The notes below the pieces were generated by a model that saw only the letters and a list, made by a program, of their open reading frames with translations, had not been told where the DNA came from and searched no databases. Shown here in pieces: positions 25,869-36,543 of a stretch of 52,537 nucleotides of DNA (position 1 is its first letter; the number at the start of each line of letters is the position of its first letter). Source of the stretch: Thermodesulfobacteriota bacterium (GTDB taxonomy: Bacteria; Desulfobacterota; Desulfuromonadia; Desulfuromonadales; Geopsychrobacteraceae); the NCBI GenBank assembly GCA_028282145.1, contig JANQIN010000070.1:1-52537 (forward strand), in the 5' to 3' direction. A program made the position numbers and the translations under genes.

Positions 25869-26525
25869 TTATTGGGTGATCGGGGCGATAGTAATCTCCA
25901 CCCGGCGGTTCAGCTGGCGACCTTCCGGGGTCGCGTTGGAAGCGATCGGCCGTTGCTCCCCATAACCGACGGTGGAGACGCGCGCAGGACTGACGCCTTG
26001 TCCGATCAGAACATCCCGTGCCGAACCGGCACGCCGCTCGGACAGTTGCTGATTATAGGCATCGCTGCCGCTGCTGTCGGTATGTCCAGCCACGACAATG
26101 GTGGTCTGGGGATACTGATTCAGCACCCGCGCCACCCGCGCCAGTTCATCGTAGGCACCGGGTTGAATTTCAGTGGAATCGAGAGCAAAAACCACATCGC
26201 CCTTGAAGTTCAACTGCAGCAGATCGGCGTTTCGTTGAATATTGACAGCCTCACTGTTGGCCAGTTCCTGACGTAACTGGGCCTCCTGCTGATCCATATA
26301 AGCGCCGACACCATAGCCACCGGCTGCACCGAGCCCGGCGCCAACGGCAGCACCAATGGCAGCGGCCTTTCCGTCCTTACCGATCAGAGCGCCCAAACCG
26401 GCTCCCACGGCCGCCCCCCCGAGAGCACCATACCCGGCACCCTTTTGGGCTTTGGTGGCGTTCTGGGCACAACCGGTGAGGGCAAGGGCCACGACCATCA
26501 CGATAATCACGCTGTGTTTCATCAC
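25869..26525 (-). CDS. OmpA-family outer-membrane lipoprotein (YiaD-like)
   Basis: The 218-residue protein has a lipoprotein signal peptide with lipobox LTGC, two Gly/Ala-rich glycine-zipper segments (about residues 28-80) and a C-terminal OmpA peptidoglycan-binding domain (about 105-215) with VVAGHTDSSGSDAYNQQLSERRA and NRRVEI. It anchors the outer membrane to peptidoglycan. Monocistronic, with a terminator just downstream. Confidence 0.93.
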   Translation of the reverse strand: MMKHSVIIVMVVALALTGCAQNATKAQKGAGYGALGGAAVGAGLGALIGKDGKAAAIGAAVGAGLGAAGGYGVGAYMDQQEAQLRQELANSEAVNIQRNADLLQLNFKGDVVFALDSTEIQPGAYDELARVARVLNQYPQTTIVVAGHTDSSGSDAYNQQLSERRAGSARDVLIGQGVSPARVSTVGYGEQRPIASNATPEGRQLNRRVEITIAPITQ

Positions 26526-26647
26526 ATTATTCTCCTGTCTGGAACGATATCCATTGAGTTGGCACCGTCGAATCTTCTTCTTTGACGTGCCCGGACGCGA
26601 ATAAGTTTACCAGAAAATTTTCCGAGTCTCCCCGGGATAGCCGTTGC

Positions 26648-26676
26648 TTGAACCGAAGGGAATCGCATGGTAAATT
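26648..26676 (+). promoter_or_regulatory. Sigma-70-type promoter for gatCAB
   Basis: TTGAAC, 17 bp, TAAATT, about 60 nt before the predicted transcript would reach the gatC ATG. Confidence 0.5.
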
Positions 26677-26744
26677 GCTGTGTTTTCACGTCAAACACAC
26701 CAGCACCGGCGATACAGACCGAACCGGTATAAGGAGCTCACCCT

Positions 26745-27032
26745 ATGAAAATCACCCGTGACCAGGTCGCCCATGTGGCCAACCTGGCGCGTCTGGCATT
26801 GCCCGACGAGGAACTGGATGCCCTGACGGGTCAAATGGACCAAATTCTGGAGTATGTCGAGCAACTGAACGCTCTCGATACGGACGACATCGTTCCAACA
26901 GCACATGCCGTGCCGATGGAAAATGCGTTCCGCCCGGATCAAGTCAACGCGTCCCTCGGCATCGAAAAGGCCCTGTCCAACGCACCTGAGCGCAACGAGA
27001 ACAGCTTTCGGGTCCCTAAAGTTATCGAATAA
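26745..27032 (+). CDS. gatC: Asp/Glu-tRNA(Asn/Gln) amidotransferase subunit C
   Basis: The 95-residue protein starts MKITRDQVAHVANLARLAL and has the typical GatC pattern LTGQMDQILEYVEQLNALDTD and a C-terminal FRVPKVIE. It stabilises GatA in the GatCAB complex, which converts misacylated Glu-tRNA(Gln) and Asp-tRNA(Asn) to the correct amides. AAGGAG precedes ATG 26745. It is the first gene of gatC-gatA-gatB. Confidence 0.97.
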   Translation: MKITRDQVAHVANLARLALPDEELDALTGQMDQILEYVEQLNALDTDDIVPTAHAVPMENAFRPDQVNASLGIEKALSNAPERNENSFRVPKVIE

Positions 27033-27080
27033 CGTCCGGGCCACCCGGCGTTTTTCCCTGTTACAGCGACGGAAACTGTC

Positions 27081-28538
27081 ATGAACCTTACGGAACACAC
27101 TCTGACCGATCTTCAACAGAAGCTCGCCGCCGGGGAAACCACCTCGGTCGCGCTGACCCGCGCCTTTCTGGACCGGATTGCAGCGACGGACGATCGGCTC
27201 AACGCCTTTATTACGGTCTGCGAGGAAACCGCCCTGCAGGAGGCTGCCGAGGCCGATGCCCGTATCGCCGCCGGAAAAGCCCAGCCCCTGACCGGAATTC
27301 CCATCGCCCTGAAGGATATCTTTATCACCGAAGGGGTTCGCACCACCTGCGCCTCCAAAATTCTGGATAACTTTATCCCCCCCTACAACGGGACGGCGGT
27401 CCAAAAGCTCAAAGACCAGGGAGCCGTTATTCTGGGCAAGCTGAATATGGACGAGTTCGCCATGGGATCGTCCAACGAAAACAGCGCGGCGGGTCCCTGC
27501 CGGAACCCGTGGGACACCGATTGTGTTCCCGGGGGGTCTTCCGGCGGCAGTGCTGCCGCTGTCGCCGCCCAACAGGCGGTCGCCACTCTGGGGACCGATA
27601 CCGGCGGCTCTATTCGGCAACCGGCAGCCTGTTGTGGCGTCGTGGGGCTGAAACCGACTTACGGCCGCGTATCCCGTTACGGCGTCATCGCCTACGCCAG
27701 CTCCCTGGACCAGGTCGGCCCCCTGGCACGAACGGTCGAGGACTGCGCCCTGATGCTGGGAGCGGTCGCCGGATACGACCCCCAGGATTCCACCTCCGTC
27801 GATATACCGGTGCCGGACTATACCGCCGACCTGAAAGGCGGTGTCGCCGGGATGAAGGTCGGACTCCCCAAGGAGTATTTCATTGACGGCCTGGACCCGG
27901 AAGTCAAACACGCCGTTGAAGCTGCCGTTGAGCAATATCAAAAACTGGGGGCCGACGTTGTGGAAATCAGTCTCCCCCACACCGAGTACGCCGTTGCCTG
28001 CTATTACCTGATCGCCACGGCCGAGGCCAGTGCCAACCTGGCCCGTTATGACGGTGTCCGGTACGGGGACCGTAAGGATCCTGGTGAAGGCCTGGTGGAA
28101 ATGTATCGCGCCAGCCGCGCCCAGGGATTCGGCGATGAGGTCAAGCGTCGGATCATGCTGGGCACCTACGCCCTCTCCAGCGGCTATTACGACGCCTATT
28201 ACCTCAAGGCTCAGAAGGTGCGGACCCTGATTCGTCAGGACTTCCTGAACGCCTTTGAACAGGTCGATCTGATCTTGACACCGGTCGCTCCGACAGTCGC
28301 TTTCGGCCTCGGAGAAAAAACCGACGATCCTCTGCAGATGTACCTGTCGGACATCTTCACCATCCCGGTAAACCTTGCCGGTACCTGCGGCCTGTCCCTG
28401 CCCTGTGGCTTCTCGACATCCGGGATGCCCATCGGTCTTCAGCTGATCGGCAAACCTTTTGACGAAGCTACCCTGTTAAGGGCCGGACAGGCGTTTGAAC
28501 AGTCCACCGAGTGGCACACCCGCAAATCCGGAATCTAA
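27081..28538 (+). CDS. gatA: Asp/Glu-tRNA(Asn/Gln) amidotransferase subunit A
   Basis: The 485-residue amidase-signature enzyme has the catalytic Lys in PIALKDIF, the Ser-rich [13 protein letters not shown] and [19 protein letters not shown], which together give the Lys-cisSer-Ser triad. It releases ammonia from glutamine and channels it to GatB. Length is normal. It follows gatC by 48 bp and gatB by 10 bp. Confidence 0.98.
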   Translation: MNLTEHTLTDLQQKLAAGETTSVALTRAFLDRIAATDDRLNAFITVCEETALQEAAEADARIAAGKAQPLTGIPIALKDIFITEGVRTTCASKILDNFIPPYNGTAVQKLKDQGAVILGKLNMDEFAMGSSNENSAAGPCRNPWDTDCVPGGSSGGSAAAVAAQQAVATLGTDTGGSIRQPAACCGVVGLKPTYGRVSRYGVIAYASSLDQVGPLARTVEDCALMLGAVAGYDPQDSTSVDIPVPDYTADLKGGVAGMKVGLPKEYFIDGLDPEVKHAVEAAVEQYQKLGADVVEISLPHTEYAVACYYLIATAEASANLARYDGVRYGDRKDPGEGLVEMYRASRAQGFGDEVKRRIMLGTYALSSGYYDAYYLKAQKVRTLIRQDFLNAFEQVDLILTPVAPTVAFGLGEKTDDPLQMYLSDIFTIPVNLAGTCGLSLPCGFSTSGMPIGLQLIGKPFDEATLLRAGQAFEQSTEWHTRKSGI

Positions 28539-28548
28539 GGTAAATATC

Positions 28549-29991
28549 ATGTCTGCCTACGAAATTGTTATCGGCCTGGAAGTCCATGTCCAGCTTTCGA
28601 CCCAAACCAAGATCTTCTGTGGATGTTCGACCGACTTCGGCAACGAACCCAACAGCCAGACCTGCCCCGTCTGCCTCGGCCTCCCGGGCGCACTTCCGGT
28701 TCTGAATCGGGAGGTGGTGGAAAGCGCGATCAAGACCGGCCTCGCAACCCATTGCAAGATTGCCCCGAGATCGATCTTTGCCCGGAAGAACTATTTTTAC
28801 CCCGACCTTCCCAAAGGATACCAGATCAGCCAGTTTGAACTGCCGATTTGCGAGCACGGCTACCTCGATATCGACACCGAAAAGGGCGGTGCCAAACGGG
28901 TCGGCCTGACCCGAATCCATATGGAGGAGGATGCCGGAAAACTGGTTCACGGCGAAGGGGTCGACAGCAGTTCCTCCTTTGTCGACCTGAACCGGGCCTG
29001 CACGCCATTGCTCGAAGTCGTCAGTGAACCGGATATGCGGAATAGCGAAGAAGCTATTGCCTACCTTAAGAAACTTCACCAGATTGTGGTCTATCTGGGT
29101 GTCAGCGACGGCAATATGGAGCAGGGCTCTTTCCGCTGCGATGCCAACGTATCGGTGCGGCCTGTGGGGCAGAAGGAGTTCGGCACCCGGACGGAGCTGA
29201 AGAACCTCAACAGCTTTCGCTTTATCAAACAGGCGATCGAATACGAAGCCCAACGCCAGATCGACCTGATCGAAGACGGCGGCACGGTGGTTCAGGAAAC
29301 CCGCCTGTTTGACCCCGATGCCGGTGAGTCGCGTTCAATGCGGGGCAAGGAAGAGGCCCACGACTACCGCTACTTCCCCGATCCCGATCTGGTTCCGCTG
29401 GTTGTGAACGAGGAATGGGTGGGTCAAGTGCGCGACAATCTGCCCGAACTGCCGGAAGCCAAAATTCATCGTTACACTGAAAAACTGGGCCTTTCGGCCT
29501 ACGATGCCGAGGTCCTTTCCGCCGATCGCGCCACCGCCGAGTTCTTTGATGCCTGCCTTGGGCTTCTTCCCAATGCCAAGCTCTGCGCCAACTGGGTCTC
29601 CGGCGATCTCGCCGGCAAACTCAATGAGGAAGGGACTTCCATTGCTGACAGTCCGGTAACCCCCGAGCTCCTCACCGGGATGTTCAAAAGGATTCAGGAC
29701 AACACGATCAGCGGCAAGATCGCCAAAACGGTCTTTGAGGAGATGTGGACCAGCGGCAAGGCCGCCGACACCATCATCGAAGAGAAAGGGCTGGAGCAGG
29801 TCAGCGATACCGGGGCGATTGAGCCGATCATCGACGAGCTGATCACCAACAACGCCGCGCAGGTCGAACAGTTCCGCGCCGGTAAAGAGAAGGTTCTCGG
29901 CTTTTTTGTCGGACAGGTGATGAAAGCCACCCAGGGCAAAGCCAACCCGGGGATGGTCAATCAGTTACTGCGAAAGAAGCTGTCCGAATAG
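28549..29991 (+). CDS. gatB: Asp/Glu-tRNA(Asn/Gln) amidotransferase subunit B
   Basis: The 480-residue protein has the GatB/PET112 catalytic domain with [12 protein letters not shown] at the start, a zinc-type cysteine set (CGCS...CPVCLGLPG), MEEDAGK, and a C-terminal YqeY-like tRNA-binding domain (about residues 330-480). It activates and amidates the misacylated tRNA. The start at ATG 28549 matches the family N-terminus. A terminator follows at 30029-30056. Confidence 0.98.
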   Translation: MSAYEIVIGLEVHVQLSTQTKIFCGCSTDFGNEPNSQTCPVCLGLPGALPVLNREVVESAIKTGLATHCKIAPRSIFARKNYFYPDLPKGYQISQFELPICEHGYLDIDTEKGGAKRVGLTRIHMEEDAGKLVHGEGVDSSSSFVDLNRACTPLLEVVSEPDMRNSEEAIAYLKKLHQIVVYLGVSDGNMEQGSFRCDANVSVRPVGQKEFGTRTELKNLNSFRFIKQAIEYEAQRQIDLIEDGGTVVQETRLFDPDAGESRSMRGKEEAHDYRYFPDPDLVPLVVNEEWVGQVRDNLPELPEAKIHRYTEKLGLSAYDAEVLSADRATAEFFDACLGLLPNAKLCANWVSGDLAGKLNEEGTSIADSPVTPELLTGMFKRIQDNTISGKIAKTVFEEMWTSGKAADTIIEEKGLEQVSDTGAIEPIIDELITNNAAQVEQFRAGKEKVLGFFVGQVMKATQGKANPGMVNQLLRKKLSE

Positions 29992-30028
29992 GTACCGGCT
30001 GATATTCGCCCATTTTTTCAGTATCATT

Positions 30029-30056
30029 AAGGCGAGCTGCTTTCGGCTCGCCTTAT
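30029..30056 (+). terminator. Intrinsic terminator after gatB
   Basis: AAGGCGAGC/GCTCGCCTT hairpin with a 7-8 nt loop, followed by ATTTCC. It lies between gatB and mtnA. Confidence 0.7.
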
Positions 30057-30075
30057 TTCCTTAACGAGGGCCTCC

Positions 30076-31113
30076 ATGAGCATTATTCCGATTCTTTACG
30101 AAGACGATTGCGTCAAAATGATCGACCAGCGCCTTCTTCCGACCCAGGAAGTCTGGCTGGAGTACCGCGATTACCGCTCGGTGGCGGAAGCAATTGTGAC
30201 CATGGTGATCCGGGGTGCCCCCGCCATCGGTATCGCTGCTGCTTACGGCGCCGCCCTTGGAGCCAGAGAGATTGAGGCCTCAGACTTTTCCGACTTCACC
30301 CGGAAGTTCCAGCCGATCTGTGAGGAGCTGGCCGCCACTCGTCCGACGGCGGTGAACCTGTTCTGGGCCCTGGATCGGATGAAAGACTGCGCATGCAGCC
30401 ACCAGTTTCTGCCTCTGCCCGACCTCAAACACAGGTTGCTGCAGGAAGCCCACGAAATCGCCCGGGAAGACCTGGCGATGAACGAGGCGATGGGGAAGCA
30501 TGGGGCAACGCTTTTTCCCGAGGAAGGAACGATCCTTACCCACTGCAATGCCGGAGCCCTCGCCACCGGCGGCTATGGTACCGCCCTGGGTGTGGTCCGT
30601 GCTGCAGTGGAGATGGGCAAGAAGATCGCCGTTTACGCCGACGAGACCCGTCCTTTCAACCAGGGTTCGCGTCTCACCGCCTGGGAACTTCAACGGGACG
30701 CTATCCCCGTCACCCTGATCTGCGACAATATGGCCGGGGCCCTGATGGCCAAAGGAGAGATCGACGGTGTTATCGTCGGCGCGGACCGGATCGCCGCCAA
30801 CGGCGATGTCGCCAACAAGATCGGCACGTACACCGTGGCGGTTCTGGCCCGGGAGCACAACATCCCGTTCTATGTGGCCGTTCCGACCTCGACCATCGAC
30901 CTTTCCCTCGCTGACGGGTCCCAGATCCCCATCGAAGAACGCGCCGAGCGGGAGGTGACCCACACCGGGGATATTCAGCTGGCCCCGAGCGGGATCGCCG
31001 TTCGAAACCCGGCGTTTGACGTCACGCCGAACCGCCTGGTCACCGCCATCATCACCGAAAAGGGGGTGGTGCAGGGAGACTATGCCAACGGTTTGAAAGC
31101 CCTGTTCGATTGA
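30076..31113 (+). CDS. mtnA: S-methyl-5-thioribose-1-phosphate isomerase
   Basis: The 345-residue protein is an aldose-ketose isomerase of the eIF2B-related fold. It has [13 protein letters not shown], the catalytic Cys in [13 protein letters not shown] and the catalytic Asp in [17 protein letters not shown]. It acts in the methionine-salvage pathway; no other salvage gene is adjacent. It is followed closely by glnE, 8 bp from stop to ATG, so the two are probably cotranscribed. Confidence 0.96.
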   Translation: MSIIPILYEDDCVKMIDQRLLPTQEVWLEYRDYRSVAEAIVTMVIRGAPAIGIAAAYGAALGAREIEASDFSDFTRKFQPICEELAATRPTAVNLFWALDRMKDCACSHQFLPLPDLKHRLLQEAHEIAREDLAMNEAMGKHGATLFPEEGTILTHCNAGALATGGYGTALGVVRAAVEMGKKIAVYADETRPFNQGSRLTAWELQRDAIPVTLICDNMAGALMAKGEIDGVIVGADRIAANGDVANKIGTYTVAVLAREHNIPFYVAVPTSTIDLSLADGSQIPIEERAEREVTHTGDIQLAPSGIAVRNPAFDVTPNRLVTAIITEKGVVQGDYANGLKALFD

Positions 31114-31121
31114 GAGGATTC

Positions 31122-34100
31122 ATGACCAGCCCCCCCCCTTCGCTTCATGAGGCCTGTCAGGCCGAAGACCGGGTCACTCTGGCGGACCTTGCTTCCGAAA
31201 TGGGCTTTTCGGAACCGCAGAAGACAGCGATTAACCTGTGCGAATTGGCTCAGGTGCTGCCATCGCCCGAGCTGATCGACAAGATTGCCCGGGATGCCCT
31301 TCATTCCGCCGAACCGGACAATGCCCTCAACTATCTGGAGCGGCTTTTTGGAACGGTGGAAAAAGCCCTGCTGCTCGAGGTGTTGCAGGATGATCAACGC
31401 AGGCCTCAACTGCTGACGGTCCTCGGGGGCTCTATGTTTCTGGCCACCCTCCTGTGTCGTCACAGGGCTTACTTTCCGCCTCTTTTTGTGGAAGAGGGGA
31501 TCGAGAAAAGCTGGACACTGGAGCAGATGGCTGAAGCACTCGCCCGGGAAATTCCGGCCGACACCGACTTCGACACCCTCCAGAAGAGACTAAGAATCTT
31601 TAAAGGGCATCAGATCCTTCGTATCGGCGCCCGGGACCTCTGTAAAATGGCAGAACTGGAGGAGGTCACGGCGGAACTGTCCAACCTGGCGTCCTCCACA
31701 CTGGACTGTGCCGTCAAGGTCTGCCGCCACAGTCTTGACTGCGAATTTGGCCCGGCCAGGGTTCTGGAAGGACCCCAGGAAGGAGAGATCGCCCGCTACG
31801 TTGTATTGGGGATGGGCAAATTCGGAGGGTGCGAACTGAACTTTTCTTCCGACATCGACCTGATTTACGTCTACTCCACCACCCGGGGGATGACAGACGG
31901 TGTGGAGGGAGCCGACGGCACCCTCCGGAATCAAATCAGCCTTCATCAGTACTTCCTCAAACTCTCGGATCTGATCACCAAGGCCATCGGGCAGGCCACA
32001 GCCGACGGATTTATCTTCCGGGTCGACCTTCGCCTCCGCCCCGAAGGAAACAACGGGGAGATGGCCATATCCCTGCAAGCCGCTGAAGACTATTACGAAA
32101 GCTGGGGGCGTGGCTGGGAACGCGCAGCGATGATCAAAGCCCGACCCGTGGCCGGCGATCTCTGTCTCGGGCAAGAACTTCTGGACCGTTTGAAGCCGTT
32201 TGTCTATCGACGCTATCTCGACTATGCCATGGTCGATGATATCAAAGGGATGAAACAGAAGATCGACGCCGGCCTGACACGGGCCCAGGAGAGTGAACGG
32301 AATATCAAACTGGGGCGGGGAGGAATTCGCGAGATTGAGTTTTTTGCCCAGGCCCTCCAATTGATTAACGGAGGGAAAAACCCCTCACTTCAACAGAAAA
32401 ATCTGCTGGTTACGCTACAGGAGCTGAACAATTCAGCATTGATCACAAATATTGAACATAATATTTTATCGAACGCATACCGCTTTTTACGTACCGTAGA
32501 GCATCGGATCATGATCGTCGCCGAACGGCAGACACATGACCTCCCGGAAAAACCCTCCGAACTCCTTGCCCTTGCCAGACGAACCGGATTTCCCAGCCTT
32601 GAAGAATTTCAGGAGGCCCTGGAGAACCACCGACAAGGTGTACAAAAGATCTATCACAGCCTCTTTTTTGAGGCGGAGCAGGAACTGGCCCAGCAGGGCG
32701 ACCCGGAGCTTGCGATTCTTTTCGATCCGACCGCCCATCCGGACTACGTCAAGGACTTTCTCGAATCCCGTGGTTTCCAGAACCCGGACAGTGCCTACGA
32801 AACCCTGCAATTTTTTATGGGACGGACCCCCCATCAGAGACTGACGGAACGTGGACAACGGTTTCTGGACAAACTGGCCCCCCTTCTGATGCAGGAGGTC
32901 ATGAAATGCCGGGCGCCGGAGATGGCGCTGTTGAACCTGGAACGTTTTATCCAGGCCCTGAAGGCCCGGACCTCCTTCTTTGCTCTTCTGGCAGAAAACC
33001 AGCAGACGGTCCATGTTCTGGTGGAACTGTTCTCCAGCAGTCAGTTCTTAAGCCGGATTTTCATCCAGCACCCTGAAATTCTGGATGCCATGGTCAGCCG
33101 GTCCTATGCGGTCCACCTGAAAACCCGCGACCAGATGGCGGAGGAGCTGGCGGTTCAACTGGAGAACACCGACGATTACGGTCAGCAGCTTGAATGCCTG
33201 CGCCGGTACCGAAACGAGGAATTCCTTCGGATCGCCCTGAACGATCTGAACGGGAAAATGCCGTTGGAAGAGAGTGCGGTTCAACTGACCTGCCTGTCCG
33301 AAGTTATCCTGGATGCCTCGTGCGGACTTGCCCGGCGGGAGCTGGAGCCGCGCTTCGGTCTTCCGCAGGCCCACAACGGATCAGACGCCGAATTTGCCGT
33401 CATCGGCATGGGAAAGATGGGAGGGCACGAACTGAACTATCATTCGGATCTGGATATTATTTTTATCTATGAAGGAGAAGGAGAAACCCGCCCATCCGAA
33501 TACACAGACAAAGAAAGATTCCGCTCGCTTTCCAACAAAGAATATTTCGGCAAGCTGGCCCAACGCATCATCTCGGCCCTGACCCTGATGACACGGGAAG
33601 GCTATGCGTATCAGATCGATACCCAACTTCGCCCTTCCGGCAATCAGGGGCCCCTGGTGACCAGCCTGAAAGCCTTTGAGCTCTATCATCAGGAAACGGC
33701 CCAGCCCTGGGAACGCATGGCACTGACCAAGGCAAGGGTGGTCGTGGCGACAGAAGCCATGCATTCTCGTCTGCAGGCCTGTATTGAGCAACTGACCTTT
33801 GATCCGCCCCCCCCTGCCGATCTGACCTTCGAGATGCGACGCCTCCGGGAAAGGATGGAAAAGGAAATTGCCAAGGAGGACAGTCACCGTTTCAATATCA
33901 AAACCGGTCATGGCGGTATGGTCGATGTCGAATTCATTGTGCAATACCTCCAGCTGAACCACGGCCAGAAACTGGACGAGATCCGATCGGCCAATACCCA
34001 GGAAGCCCTTCGACAACTACGGCGGAAAGGCCTGCTGGAGCCCGAGGCCGCCAAAACGCTGCGCGAAGGCTATGGATTCCTCCGGATGCTGGACAACCGG

Positions 34101-34286
34101 TTGCGGCTGCTCCATGACCAGTCCATCCAGGAACTGACGGACGATACGAACGATCTGGCCAAGCTGGCCCGTTGCTTTGAATTCACGGCAGATGCCAAGA
34201 ATCCGGCCCAGGCTTTTTTGGAGTACTACCGGGACATAACCGGTCGAATCCGAAGGCTCTTTGACACAATCCTTCAAACCCAATAA
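31122..34286 (+). CDS. glnE: Glutamine synthetase adenylyltransferase/adenylyl-removing enzyme
   Basis: The 1054-residue protein has the two nucleotidyltransferase domains of GlnE. The N-terminal deadenylylase motif is GMGKFGGCELNFSSDIDLI near residue 230, and the C-terminal adenylylase motif is GMGKMGGHELNYHSDLDII near residue 762. The helical linker and C-terminal regulatory domain are full length. It adjusts glutamine synthetase activity in response to PII and glutamine, and so connects with the glnB-amt genes at 20-21.7 kb. I chose ATG 31122 with AGAGG upstream; an in-frame TTG four codons earlier is possible. Confidence 0.97.
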   Translation: MTSPPPSLHEACQAEDRVTLADLASEMGFSEPQKTAINLCELAQVLPSPELIDKIARDALHSAEPDNALNYLERLFGTVEKALLLEVLQDDQRRPQLLTVLGGSMFLATLLCRHRAYFPPLFVEEGIEKSWTLEQMAEALAREIPADTDFDTLQKRLRIFKGHQILRIGARDLCKMAELEEVTAELSNLASSTLDCAVKVCRHSLDCEFGPARVLEGPQEGEIARYVVLGMGKFGGCELNFSSDIDLIYVYSTTRGMTDGVEGADGTLRNQISLHQYFLKLSDLITKAIGQATADGFIFRVDLRLRPEGNNGEMAISLQAAEDYYESWGRGWERAAMIKARPVAGDLCLGQELLDRLKPFVYRRYLDYAMVDDIKGMKQKIDAGLTRAQESERNIKLGRGGIREIEFFAQALQLINGGKNPSLQQKNLLVTLQELNNSALITNIEHNILSNAYRFLRTVEHRIMIVAERQTHDLPEKPSELLALARRTGFPSLEEFQEALENHRQGVQKIYHSLFFEAEQELAQQGDPELAILFDPTAHPDYVKDFLESRGFQNPDSAYETLQFFMGRTPHQRLTERGQRFLDKLAPLLMQEVMKCRAPEMALLNLERFIQALKARTSFFALLAENQQTVHVLVELFSSSQFLSRIFIQHPEILDAMVSRSYAVHLKTRDQMAEELAVQLENTDDYGQQLECLRRYRNEEFLRIALNDLNGKMPLEESAVQLTCLSEVILDASCGLARRELEPRFGLPQAHNGSDAEFAVIGMGKMGGHELNYHSDLDIIFIYEGEGETRPSEYTDKERFRSLSNKEYFGKLAQRIISALTLMTREGYAYQIDTQLRPSGNQGPLVTSLKAFELYHQETAQPWERMALTKARVVVATEAMHSRLQACIEQLTFDPPPPADLTFEMRRLRERMEKEIAKEDSHRFNIKTGHGGMVDVEFIVQYLQLNHGQKLDEIRSANTQEALRQLRRKGLLEPEAAKTLREGYGFLRMLDNRLRLLHDQSIQELTDDTNDLAKLARCFEFTADAKNPAQAFLEYYRDITGRIRRLFDTILQTQ

Positions 34287-34403
34287 AGAAAAAATATTCT
34301 CATTTTTTACGTGAAACCTGCTAATATTCACTATTTACGCTATATTTAATTGCATTGGGTTTCTACCCGCATACTGCTACTGCTCTCAAAGGGAACGGCA
34401 TCT

Positions 34404-36284
34404 ATGGCCAAAAAGATTTTGATTGTCGATGAAGATTTCGACAGTTCCAGGGAACTGGCATCCGCACTGGAATTACATGATTATGAGATTGAACGGGTAG
34501 ACACAGGTGAAATCGCGCTGGATCGTCTCGGAGACGACGTCTTTGACCTTGTCCTCCTCGACATAGAACTTCCTCGCATGTCCGGCCTCGGCGTCTGTGA
34601 AAAACTCCGCCAGAGCCCTCCGGCGGCCCCGCTGTCCATCATCCTGATGTCCGCCTTCTTCCGTTCGGCGGAAGAAATTCGCTCCATCAAGGAAGACACG
34701 GGCGCCCGCGCCTTCCTGCCGAAACCGATTGAAGTCCCCCAGCTGGTTGAGATTATCGCCGACGCGCTGAAACAGCCTGTCTCTGCCGGTGGCGGTGATG
34801 CGATTTCCGGCCAGCTGTTTGACACGACCTTCCCCAAGATATTACGCCGTCTGTCCATCACCAGTGCCACCGGGCTGTTGCATCTGGAAAAGGACAAAGT
34901 GAAGAAGGTCATTTACATCGACCAGGGGTACCCGGTATTTGCCCGGTCCAATCTGGTGCGTGAGTGTCTCGGCCAAATGCTTTTGCGGGAAGGGGCCATC
35001 AAGAAGGACGAGTTCGACCAGTCTCTGGTTCTGCAGAAAAACAGCAAGCGCCTCCAGGGAACGATCCTGATCGAAATGGGCCTGCTGACCCCTCAGGGTC
35101 TGCACGAAGCGCTTTCCAAGCAGATCGAGGAAAAACTGCTGGAGATCTTCAGCTGGAAAGAAGGGACCTACTCCTTTGTCCCCGGCCGGCGCTTCAAGGA
35201 AGGCACCACCACCATCCAGCAGTCCCCGGCGTCGCTGATTCTGATCGGTATCGATCGGTACTGGACCCCGACACAAACCCGGGACTACCTCCAACCCTAT
35301 CGCGGTCAGTTTCTCCGTCAGGTCGAAAACCCGCTCTACCGTTTCCAGGACATTCGGCTGAACAAGCGTGGCCTGTCCCTGTTGCGGGATTGTCGCGGCG
35401 AATACACCCTCGACCATATTCTGAGCAAACACCCGCTCTCCAAGTCCGAATCAGAGAAGATCCTGGCAGCCCTTCTGCTGTCCGGCATGCTGGAGGCACG
35501 GCAGGTCGCGGCCCCCATGAACCTGGACGAACCGGATCTGGACGGCCAGAAACCGTCCTCCGCCAAACTCCGGGAGCAGTTGATTGAGGATTACAGCCGC
35601 ATGATGCAGTTGGATTACTTTGAACTGTTCGGCGTGCAACGGGATTGTCCCGCAGAAGCGATCCGCAAGAGCTATTACCAGATGGCGAAGCACTACCACC
35701 CGGATCAGCTTCTTGGCCAGGGCCTTTCGGCCGATGTCCACGAGAAGGTCAAGGAACTGTTTCAGAGGATCAGTAAAGCCCACGACATCCTGGTGGACGA
35801 CGAGCGGCGGGCTAACTATCTGGACGAGCTGGAGCACGGCAAGAAACCCGGCGTCGATGTGTCTCAGGTTCTTCAGGCCGAAACCGCCTTCCAGAAGGGG
35901 CTGGTTCTGCTCAAGGCCCACAACTTCAAACAGGCGGCCGAACTGCTCGAACAGGCGGCCAAACTGGCGCCGGAAGAGCCGGAATATCTCACCTACTGCG
36001 CCTGGACCCAGTACAAGGCGTTGCCCGACAGCACCACCATTCTGGATAACAGCCTGAAGATGTTGAACTACTCCAAGAAGATCAACCCCAAGCTGGACAA
36101 GACGTACCTTTACCTGGGCTATATCTTCAAAGAGCAACAAGATATCGTCAAAGCACAGAGACAGTTCGAAATGGCGCTGCAGTGCAACCCCAACTGTACC
36201 GAAGCCCTACGTGAGCTCCGGTTACAGGAGATGCGTCAGCAGAAGAACCGCCCCAGCCTTTTAGGGAAATTCTTCAAAAAATAA
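34404..36284 (+). CDS. Receiver-PATAN(DUF4388)-DnaJ-TPR fusion protein
   Basis: The 626-residue protein has, in order, a receiver domain (about residues 4-120; Asp53 in LVLLDIELPRMSG), a PATAN/DUF4388 domain (about 130-250, LFDTTFPKILRRLSITSATG), an uncharacterised middle region, a J domain (about 405-475, with HPD at 432-434) and TPR repeats (about 490-610). The intact HPD implies it can stimulate an Hsp70. PATAN domains occur in phototaxis and social-motility regulators such as PatA, so the protein may link two-component signalling with DnaK action. It is monocistronic, in an AT-rich upstream setting, and borders the cassette array. Confidence 0.9.
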   Translation: MAKKILIVDEDFDSSRELASALELHDYEIERVDTGEIALDRLGDDVFDLVLLDIELPRMSGLGVCEKLRQSPPAAPLSIILMSAFFRSAEEIRSIKEDTGARAFLPKPIEVPQLVEIIADALKQPVSAGGGDAISGQLFDTTFPKILRRLSITSATGLLHLEKDKVKKVIYIDQGYPVFARSNLVRECLGQMLLREGAIKKDEFDQSLVLQKNSKRLQGTILIEMGLLTPQGLHEALSKQIEEKLLEIFSWKEGTYSFVPGRRFKEGTTTIQQSPASLILIGIDRYWTPTQTRDYLQPYRGQFLRQVENPLYRFQDIRLNKRGLSLLRDCRGEYTLDHILSKHPLSKSESEKILAALLLSGMLEARQVAAPMNLDEPDLDGQKPSSAKLREQLIEDYSRMMQLDYFELFGVQRDCPAEAIRKSYYQMAKHYHPDQLLGQGLSADVHEKVKELFQRISKAHDILVDDERRANYLDELEHGKKPGVDVSQVLQAETAFQKGLVLLKAHNFKQAAELLEQAAKLAPEEPEYLTYCAWTQYKALPDSTTILDNSLKMLNYSKKINPKLDKTYLYLGYIFKEQQDIVKAQRQFEMALQCNPNCTEALRELRLQEMRQQKNRPSLLGKFFKK

Positions 36285-36301
36285 GAAGATCCAGTAAACC
36301 C

Positions 36302-36332
36302 AAAAGCCCGGGGTTTTCACCCCGGGCTTTTT
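36302..36332 (+). terminator. Intrinsic terminator after the receiver-DnaJ gene
   Basis: AAAGCCCGGGG/CCCCGGGCTTT with a short loop and T-run, starting 18 bp after the stop. Confidence 0.92.
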
Positions 36333-36427
36333 CATTGCCTTTTCGACCGATGTAAGGGAGGATGGAACTTCCAATGCGATTCATCTGAACTTGTGGGGGC
36401 AAGAGATGGTGGGAAACAGCAAAAGAA

Positions 36428-36468
36428 CAAAGCCGCAAGGCCCTGACACAGGGCCCCTGCGGCTTTTT
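36428..36468. terminator. Second terminator at the left edge of the cassette array
   Basis: AAAGCCGCAAGGCCC/GGGCCCCTGCGGCTTT hairpin with a 7-nt loop and flanking A/T-runs. With the first terminator it should block read-through from the flanking gene into the array. Confidence 0.85.
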
Positions 36469-36517
36469 GCATTTTGGCAACATACGTTCTTTGAAAATTG
36501 GAGGGGATTACAAACCT

Positions 36518-36524
36518 GTTATAC
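36518..36524 (+). other. Left boundary core site (attI-like or residual attC half)
   Basis: GTTATAC after TTACAAACCT matches the core sites inside the array (compare GTTATAC at 40403-40409). It is the first recombination junction, with no attC stem before it, as expected for attI or for a remnant of a lost cassette. Confidence 0.5.
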
Positions 36525-36543
36525 CTTCCTAGTGGAGAAATGA

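Noticed and set aside
26691-27980. A minus-strand open frame of over 420 codons antisense to gatC/gatA
   Set aside because: gatC and gatA are unmistakable on the other strand; the antisense product resembles nothing.
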